Positions 37,932 to 42,461 of a DNA stretch of 42,461 nt are shown piece after piece. The position numbers and the translations under genes were made by a program. Source of the stretch: Streptomyces tendae (GTDB lineage: Bacteria > Actinomycetota > Actinomycetes > Streptomycetales > Streptomycetaceae); NCBI RefSeq assembly GCF_014650435.1, contig NZ_BMUY01000025.1, positions 1-42,461 on the forward strand, written 5' to 3'. Under the pieces are notes generated by a model. That model did not search any database and was not told where the DNA came from. It worked only from the letters and a program-made list of their open reading frames with translations. How positions within the stretch are numbered: position 1 is the stretch's first letter; every line of letters starts with the position of its first letter.

Positions 37932-38129
37932 ATGTCTGTCACCACGATGACCCTGCGGGTCCCCGACGACCTCGCCCCCTCCATCCGGGCCGCCGCCTCC
38001 GAGGCCGGCCTGTCCGTGAACGCCTACGTGGTGCGCGCCGCCCGCCGCGCCGCCACGCTCGACGCCGCGAAGCAACTTGCCACGCTCGGTCTCGGCGACG
38101 ACCTGGCGGGCGAGGGCGACGCCCTGTGA
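37932..38129 (+). CDS. Ribbon-helix-helix antitoxin
   Basis: 65 aa. 'TTMTLRVPDDLAPSIRAAASEAGLSVNAYVVRAARRAAT' is a standard ribbon-helix-helix fold, followed by an acidic tail ('GLGDDLAGEGDAL') that would contact the toxin. The stop overlaps the toxin GTG (GTGA). Such antitoxins repress their own promoter. Confidence 0.8.
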   Translation: MSVTTMTLRVPDDLAPSIRAAASEAGLSVNAYVVRAARRAATLDAAKQLATLGLGDDLAGEGDAL

Positions 38130-38422
38130 ACCGCGGGGAAATCTGGGCACTCCCCGACGGCCGCAACGTCCTGGTCATCAGCCTGACGGGCCTCGAAGAG
38201 GCGTACGGCGCCGTCCTCGCGATCGTGCTGCACGACAGTGGCCGCTACCCGGACACTGCCATGTCCGTCGTCATCGGCGACCCGCTCCCCTGTACCGCCG
38301 TCGCCGTCAACATCGTCCAGCTGCGCACCGAGCGGTTCGACGGCGCCAAGCTCCTCGGTCCCGTCGACACCGCGGCCATGGCCCGCGTGGACGCCGCCCT
38401 GCGCGCCGTCCAGGACCTGTAG
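38126..38422 (+). CDS. MazF/PemK-like toxin
   Basis: 98 aa from a GTG overlapping the antitoxin stop. 'VNRGEIWALPDGRNVLVIS' is the MazF/PemK opening, 'DPLPCTAVAVNIVQLRTERF' supplies the later strands, and the end is a helix. MazF-type toxins cut mRNA. With the RHH antitoxin it forms a type II addiction pair that would stabilise the plasmid. Confidence 0.75.
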   Translation: MNRGEIWALPDGRNVLVISLTGLEEAYGAVLAIVLHDSGRYPDTAMSVVIGDPLPCTAVAVNIVQLRTERFDGAKLLGPVDTAAMARVDAALRAVQDL

Positions 38423-38476
38423 CCGAACAGGAAAACCGCAGGATGAGCAAGGTGGTGCGGAAATACACTCGTCTGC

Positions 38477-39349
38477 GTGACAAGCACATGGCGGCGGCTG
38501 ACGGACCGCCTCAACGGCAAACAAGAACCAGAAGCCCTCTACGAAGAGCTTCCTGATCATCTGTCTGTTCCCTTGAGGCAGTGGTCCATCACAGTCCTAC
38601 GCAACTACAACCTCGTTGGCCTCGTCTGCCTGCGCCTGCGGCTGCCGTCCAAAGTCCTCAACAGCCAATCCCCGGAGGGGATGCTCGCCAACTACCAGGA
38701 CAGCCGCAACCCGATGATTTTCATCGAAATCATCGATGCGCTCCTGGCGGGTCTCGCGGACGTCAGCCCCTTCTCATCGGGGAGGTACAACGGGGTTACT
38801 GTCGGCGATCTCCGCAATGAGTTGGACCGCATCCTTCTCGAAGGAGGATCGGCCTACATGATCAACCCGGAAAAGAACGGGTTGTGCCGCAGAGTTGATG
38901 AGACCTTGAGGCAGTCGCTGGAGGCCGCGGTGCAGGCTGCGGACAAGCAGACTCAGGGCGCAAGCGCGCACCTCCGGGAAGCATTTGCCGCTGCCTATGG
39001 GATCAATCCCAACCCCAGTGTTGCCTACTCCCAGTCCATCAAAGCGGTAGAAGCCGTAGCGAACCCCATTTTCCTTCCTAAATCACCTGAGCCCACGCTG
39101 GGGGCCGTGCGGTCGAACCTTGACCAGGGCAGGAAGAAGTACGAGATGGTCGTGCATGACCGATCAGGGGCGCCCGCAGAGATCAATGCAGTGGTCGAAC
39201 TTCTCAACCTTCTCTGGCATGGCCAGCGCGACCGTCACGCAGGCGGCCCTACGAGTCGACCAGTGACACAGGAAGCCGCCGAAACCGCCGTACACACCGC
39301 CGCTCTGCTGGTCCACTGGATAGCAACGGGCGCGATTCGCAAGAAGTAG
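38477..39349 (+). CDS. Possible HEPN/Abi-type abortive infection protein
   Basis: 290 aa from a GTG. The N-terminal helical part ('LSVPLRQWSITVLRNYNLVGLVCLRLRL') recalls AbiJ-like N-terminal domains. The C-terminal part has 'SIKAVEAVANPIF', 'LGAVRSNLDQG' and 'AVVELLNLLWHGQRDRHAGG', resembling the Abi-C/HEPN region of abortive-infection proteins, which are RNases or act on RNA. The Rx4-6H motif is not exact. It follows the toxin gene and has lower G+C than its neighbours, a sign of transfer. Function not certain. Confidence 0.5.
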   Translation: MTSTWRRLTDRLNGKQEPEALYEELPDHLSVPLRQWSITVLRNYNLVGLVCLRLRLPSKVLNSQSPEGMLANYQDSRNPMIFIEIIDALLAGLADVSPFSSGRYNGVTVGDLRNELDRILLEGGSAYMINPEKNGLCRRVDETLRQSLEAAVQAADKQTQGASAHLREAFAAAYGINPNPSVAYSQSIKAVEAVANPIFLPKSPEPTLGAVRSNLDQGRKKYEMVVHDRSGAPAEINAVVELLNLLWHGQRDRHAGGPTSRPVTQEAAETAVHTAALLVHWIATGAIRKK

Positions 39350-39374
39350 CCCGTCAGGGCAGGTGCTTGACACA

Positions 39375-39410
39375 GTGTGGGGCTGCTGCCGGTCCGGCGC
39401 AGCCCCACAC
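39375..39410. terminator. Bidirectional terminator
   Basis: Perfect 12-bp arms GTGTGGGGCTGC/GCAGCCCCACAC with a 12-base loop between the convergent HEPN-like and helicase genes. Confidence 0.7.
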
Positions 39411-39427
39411 AGGATCTGCGATCCTCG

Positions 39428-41884
39428 CTACGCCGATGCCCACTCCAGTCCGAGTGCGGCGAGTGCGGCGAGTTTGTCGCCGGTGAGCTTGGCCCGGCGG
39501 CTCTTGTGGTTGGACAGGAACACCCCCAGCTTCACGACGTGTTCCACGCCGTCGACCACGACGGTCTCCTCGTGCCCCCTGGAGGGCGTCAGGGAGCCCG
39601 TGCGGGCCTTGTACTGGGCCAGCGCCGCAACGCCCCGCTCGAAGGCCGCTGAACCGCCCCGAGACGCATTCACGGGCGCTTCCTGCTCCGGGGGCAGCGG
39701 CGTGACACCCAAGGCGGTCAGGCGCTCGCGCTGGCCCTCCGCCAGGCCCTGCCACACCACGTGCTCGCGCTGCCGCTGAAGCCACCGCCCCACATCGTCC
39801 CCCTGCGACGTCACCCCCGGCACGATGTCCGCCAGGTCCGCCCCGAGCGCCACCAGCCGGCCCACACCGGCATAGTGCCGCTGCCAGTCCACCGGCCACA
39901 CCGGCCGCCAGTCCTCATCGATCGCGGCCAGCTGCTCCGCACGCCGGCGCGCCCGGGCCGGGTCCTTGCCCAGACCGCCCTTCTTGCGGCAGTTGGCCAG
40001 CCACTGACCCACCGGACGGTCCAGGGCCGTTGCGGTGACCGGAGCGGCCAAGGTGCCGGTCTCCGTGAAGTAGGCACGGGCCGCGGCCAAGTTCTCCTCC
40101 CACGCCACCTCCGACGGCTCCCACACCATCCCCAGCTCGTCCAGGTCCGCCGCACGCTCCACCGCCATCGTCCCCGCCTGCACCGCCCGCCGCTGATCCG
40201 CCAGCCACCGACCCAGCGGGAACGAGTGCCCGTTCGGCGTCAGCTCCCGGTGCTCGTACGGCACCGACAGATGCCCCGTCCGACTGCGGTAGGCGACGGC
40301 GGCCCGGTGGCCGGCCTTCCAGTTGGCATGCTCCGGCTGCAACAGGTTGTACCGGACGAACCGAGCAATCAGGGCAGGGTCCCGGTGCGCACCGAACCGG
40401 AGCAGCACCCGCTCCTCCTCCTCACCCTCCGCAGGCGCCTCGCCCAGATACGAAGGCTCCTGCCCCTTACGCTGCATTCCCTCTTGCGGAACCGCCAGCA
40501 TTTCAACGGCCCGCTCATCATGCGCACGCAAACCGGAAAGAACCTTCACCAAAGGCCGATAGGAAATCGAATACGGCATGTCTTCCGCCGTCTCATCCGA
40601 CCCTAGAAAAACCGGCACAATCAACGTCGCCAATTTCCCCTGGCCCGGCTTCTGCCGCAACGCCCGACCAATCGCCTGCACAATATCGACCGCCGAACCC
40701 TTCGGATCAATCAGAGCAACCGAATCCACCGACGGCACATCCACACCCTCACCGAGCACCCGGCAATTCGACAACACTGCACGCCCGGCACGACCACCGA
40801 ACGCACGCAGCCGATCCGCCCGCACATCGGCGTCATGCTCACCCGACAACCACTGCGCCCACACCTCTTCGGGGTACCGGCCGGCGTCCTCGGCATGCAG
40901 ACGCTTCGCCGCCCGCTCCAGCCCCTCCGAAAAGGCGCGCGCCTCGATGGTGCGGTGGTGGAAGGTGATGCAGCGCGTCAGGTCATGCTCGGACATCGTC
41001 TCCAACAGCGCGGCCTGGAGGACCGCCAGGCGCTCGCCCCGCACCGTCTCCTCGTACCGCTCCTCGCCATACAACCGCTCCGGAGTCAGGCTCTCGTCCC
41101 GCAGCTCGGCAACCACGATCTGGTAGCGGGCCAGCAGCCCCCGCGCGATGGCCTCCGACAGGTCCAGCTCGAAGAGCACCGGCCCGTAGACCGCCTCATC
41201 GTCCATGGAACAGGCCATCTCCTCCGGCAACGGGTCATGCACCGGCTCCTCCCCGCTCGCACGCTCCCCGCGACGCCACCGCGGCGCCGGCCGCTCCATC
41301 CAAATCCGCGGAGTCGCCGTCATGTACAGCCGCCGCATCGCCGGCACCAGCTCCTGATCGTGCACCGCCGCCCACGCCTTACCCAACGACCCACTTGTCC
41401 GGTGCGCCTCATCCACCAGAACCAGGTCCCACACATCCATCGGAAGCCCGTACTCGCCACGGTGCGCCTCGATCAGCACCGGCAGCGACGCGTACGTCGC
41501 AAACACCGTCACCGGCCCCTGCCCGTGCCACAGCGCCAACTGCGGCGCACTCGTCGTGGATTTAACCTCCAGCGCGAACAAACGCGGATCGTCCTCCATC
41601 GAACACACCGCAACCGCCGGACCCAGATGCCCGAAAGCACGCCATTCCTTGACTGTCTGCGCCAGCAATTCCAGCGTCGGCACCAGCACCAGAACCCGCC
41701 CATGCGGAACCAGACGCTTGACCGCCGCCGCACCGATGAACGTCTTTCCCGTGCCGCACGCGCTGACTACGGTCCCCCGCAGTCCCTGCGGGGGAATGCG
41801 TTTCCCTGGAGGGATGTCCAGGCCCGTCACGATGGCGTCGACTGCCTCAATCTGGTGGGGACGGAGGGTGAATTCTGCCGCCAT
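39428..41884 (-). CDS. ttrA: TtrA-like terminal helicase with helicase-associated repeats
   Basis: 818 aa from the ATG beginning MAAEFTLRPHQ; the frame is open 22 codons further but that part is the repeated DNA motif. The superfamily II helicase core has Walker A 'SACGTGKTF' (41-49), DEAH box 'LVDEAHRTSG' (about 156-165) and 'VQAIGRALRQKPGQG'. The C-terminal ~350 residues hold about four helicase-associated repeats ('LPLGRWLADQRR', 'VGQWLANCRKK', 'VGRWLQRQRE'). Telomere-proximal helicases of this type (TtrA of SLP2 and Streptomyces chromosomes) are needed for conjugal transfer of linear replicons. Transcribed inward from the right end. Confidence 0.8.
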   Translation of the reverse strand: MAAEFTLRPHQIEAVDAIVTGLDIPPGKRIPPQGLRGTVVSACGTGKTFIGAAAVKRLVPHGRVLVLVPTLELLAQTVKEWRAFGHLGPAVAVCSMEDDPRLFALEVKSTTSAPQLALWHGQGPVTVFATYASLPVLIEAHRGEYGLPMDVWDLVLVDEAHRTSGSLGKAWAAVHDQELVPAMRRLYMTATPRIWMERPAPRWRRGERASGEEPVHDPLPEEMACSMDDEAVYGPVLFELDLSEAIARGLLARYQIVVAELRDESLTPERLYGEERYEETVRGERLAVLQAALLETMSEHDLTRCITFHHRTIEARAFSEGLERAAKRLHAEDAGRYPEEVWAQWLSGEHDADVRADRLRAFGGRAGRAVLSNCRVLGEGVDVPSVDSVALIDPKGSAVDIVQAIGRALRQKPGQGKLATLIVPVFLGSDETAEDMPYSISYRPLVKVLSGLRAHDERAVEMLAVPQEGMQRKGQEPSYLGEAPAEGEEEERVLLRFGAHRDPALIARFVRYNLLQPEHANWKAGHRAAVAYRSRTGHLSVPYEHRELTPNGHSFPLGRWLADQRRAVQAGTMAVERAADLDELGMVWEPSEVAWEENLAAARAYFTETGTLAAPVTATALDRPVGQWLANCRKKGGLGKDPARARRRAEQLAAIDEDWRPVWPVDWQRHYAGVGRLVALGADLADIVPGVTSQGDDVGRWLQRQREHVVWQGLAEGQRERLTALGVTPLPPEQEAPVNASRGGSAAFERGVAALAQYKARTGSLTPSRGHEETVVVDGVEHVVKLGVFLSNHKSRRAKLTGDKLAALAALGLEWASA

Positions 41885-41924
41885 TGTGAGTGTCTCCGTT
41901 CGAGAGCGGGGCGGGTGGGGATCT

Positions 41925-41940
41925 GTTCGTGATCCTACCC
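41925..41940 (-). promoter_or_regulatory. Inward-pointing motif, copy C, upstream of ttrA
   Basis: GGGTAGGATCACGAAC on the minus strand, 41 bp before the ttrA-like start and preceded by GATGCAGC. Identical to copy A near the left end. Probably part of the ttrA promoter/operator. Confidence 0.5.
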
Positions 41941-41950
41941 GCTGCATCAT

Positions 41951-42172
41951 GTGATGTACAGGCTAGATGCATCAGGACAGCAGTTCGGCTGATACTCGCT
42001 CCTCCGACAGGCAAGGGTGCTACGGTTGACGCGGTTGCATGAGGTTGAGCAAGGCGGGGCGACATGAAGGGGTGGCGAGCGTGACGGACTGTCGGAGCGT
42101 CAGTTGCCGCACTGTGGAAGGTTTGTGCAGTCCCGCATCCCCTTCACCCCTGTCGCGGCGCCGGCCTCGGTG
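41951..42172. other. Subterminal non-coding region, right
   Basis: About 220 bp upstream of ttrA without a supportable gene. Contains ATGCATCA elements also found in the terminal repeat. It presumably carries the ttrA promoter. Confidence 0.45.
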
Positions 42173-42461
42173 GGGTGGTGGTGACCGGTTCGGGGTTCTA
42201 CCTGGCAGCAGAGTTGATGCATCATCAGCCCGCCTCCTGTTGCCGCTGCTTGTAACCGGCAGGGCGGGAGCGCAAGCGAACGCCCTCTACCCGCCTCGGA
42301 ATTCCCCCGAGCATTGGAGCGTAAGCGGAAATGCAATTCCCCGCTGTGCGGGGAATTCGCGAAACGCGTAAGCGTTTCGCGAAACTCCGGAAATGCTTTT
42401 GAATTCGCTGTGCGAATTCCCTTGCATTTCCAGGCGCTAGCGCCTGGTATCCCGCTCCGCG
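42173..42461. repeat. Right terminal inverted repeat / telomere
   Basis: Reverse complement of 1-289 with scattered differences. The palindromes are conserved, and several differences keep or improve pairing (for example the loop changes ACG to ACA in the TTCCCCGC hairpin). Ends with the archetypal outer palindrome minus two bases. Confidence 0.9.

Noticed and set aside
1..42461. CRISPR array, rRNA or tRNA gene, insertion sequence, integrase or relaxase
   Set aside because: Reading through the window I found no regularly spaced repeats of CRISPR type, no cloverleaf, no DDE or tyrosine recombinase and no MOB-type relaxase motif. A tRNA-scan or HMM search could still reveal a divergent one.

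Overview
The window looks like one complete linear Streptomyces-type plasmid of about 42.5 kb. The two ends are imperfect inverted repeats of about 290 bp packed with palindromes. Both start with the outer palindrome of the archetypal Streptomyces telomere, apparently lacking its first two bases. The plasmid carries its own end-replication genes, tap and tpg. Very high G+C, GTG and TTG starts, overlapping stop/start codons and many actinobacterial domain families agree with this.

Layout. The left end (1-556) is the terminal inverted repeat. Two leftward genes of conserved unknown function follow (557-1657). Next is an unusual array of hairpins with GCA loops, enclosed by a 35-bp inverted repeat (1789-2101). 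The replication block runs leftward: a winged-helix Rep1-like initiator with iterons inside its coding region (4897-6075), a DnaB-like helicase (3548-4900) and an HTH/DUF6292-like protein (2230-3240). Upstream lie a small HTH protein resembling the N-terminus of Tap, a family 2 glycosyltransferase and a GntR/UTRA regulator. From 9 to 21.5 kb all genes run rightward and form the conjugation region: small proteins separated by three copies of a covarying intergenic stem-loop, a SpdB-like membrane protein, a candidate clt site, an FtsK/TraB-type translocase, a lytic transglycosylase/NlpC-P60 hydrolase, and type IV secretion-like membrane and ATPase proteins with VirB4 split into two overlapping genes.

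The 22-26 kb segment is an accessory block of RNA- and defence-related candidates: two ASCH proteins, an orphan Pycsar-type membrane effector, and a class I aminoacyl-tRNA synthetase-like protein lacking an anticodon-binding domain and translationally coupled to one ASCH protein. Leftward parA-parB (26.3-28.7 kb) has three near-identical long palindromes in and beside parB, the likely centromere. From 28.8 to 32.5 kb lie small cargo genes (secreted, DUF4177, 2H phosphoesterase, DUF6233, zinc-ribbon proteins).

The right arm holds tap-tpg (telomere replication), a SpoT-like HD protein, an RHH/MazF-like toxin-antitoxin pair, a possible HEPN/Abi-type gene and, at the right end, a TtrA-like helicase transcribed inward. 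Rep1, the helicase and the iterons would start bidirectional replication; Tap and Tpg would complete the ends; ParAB would segregate the plasmid; TraB, SpdB, the VirB-like proteins and TtrA would move it between mycelia.

All functional calls come from reading sequence motifs, without database searches. The least certain are the small hypothetical genes, the HEPN call and the exact roles of the hairpin elements.
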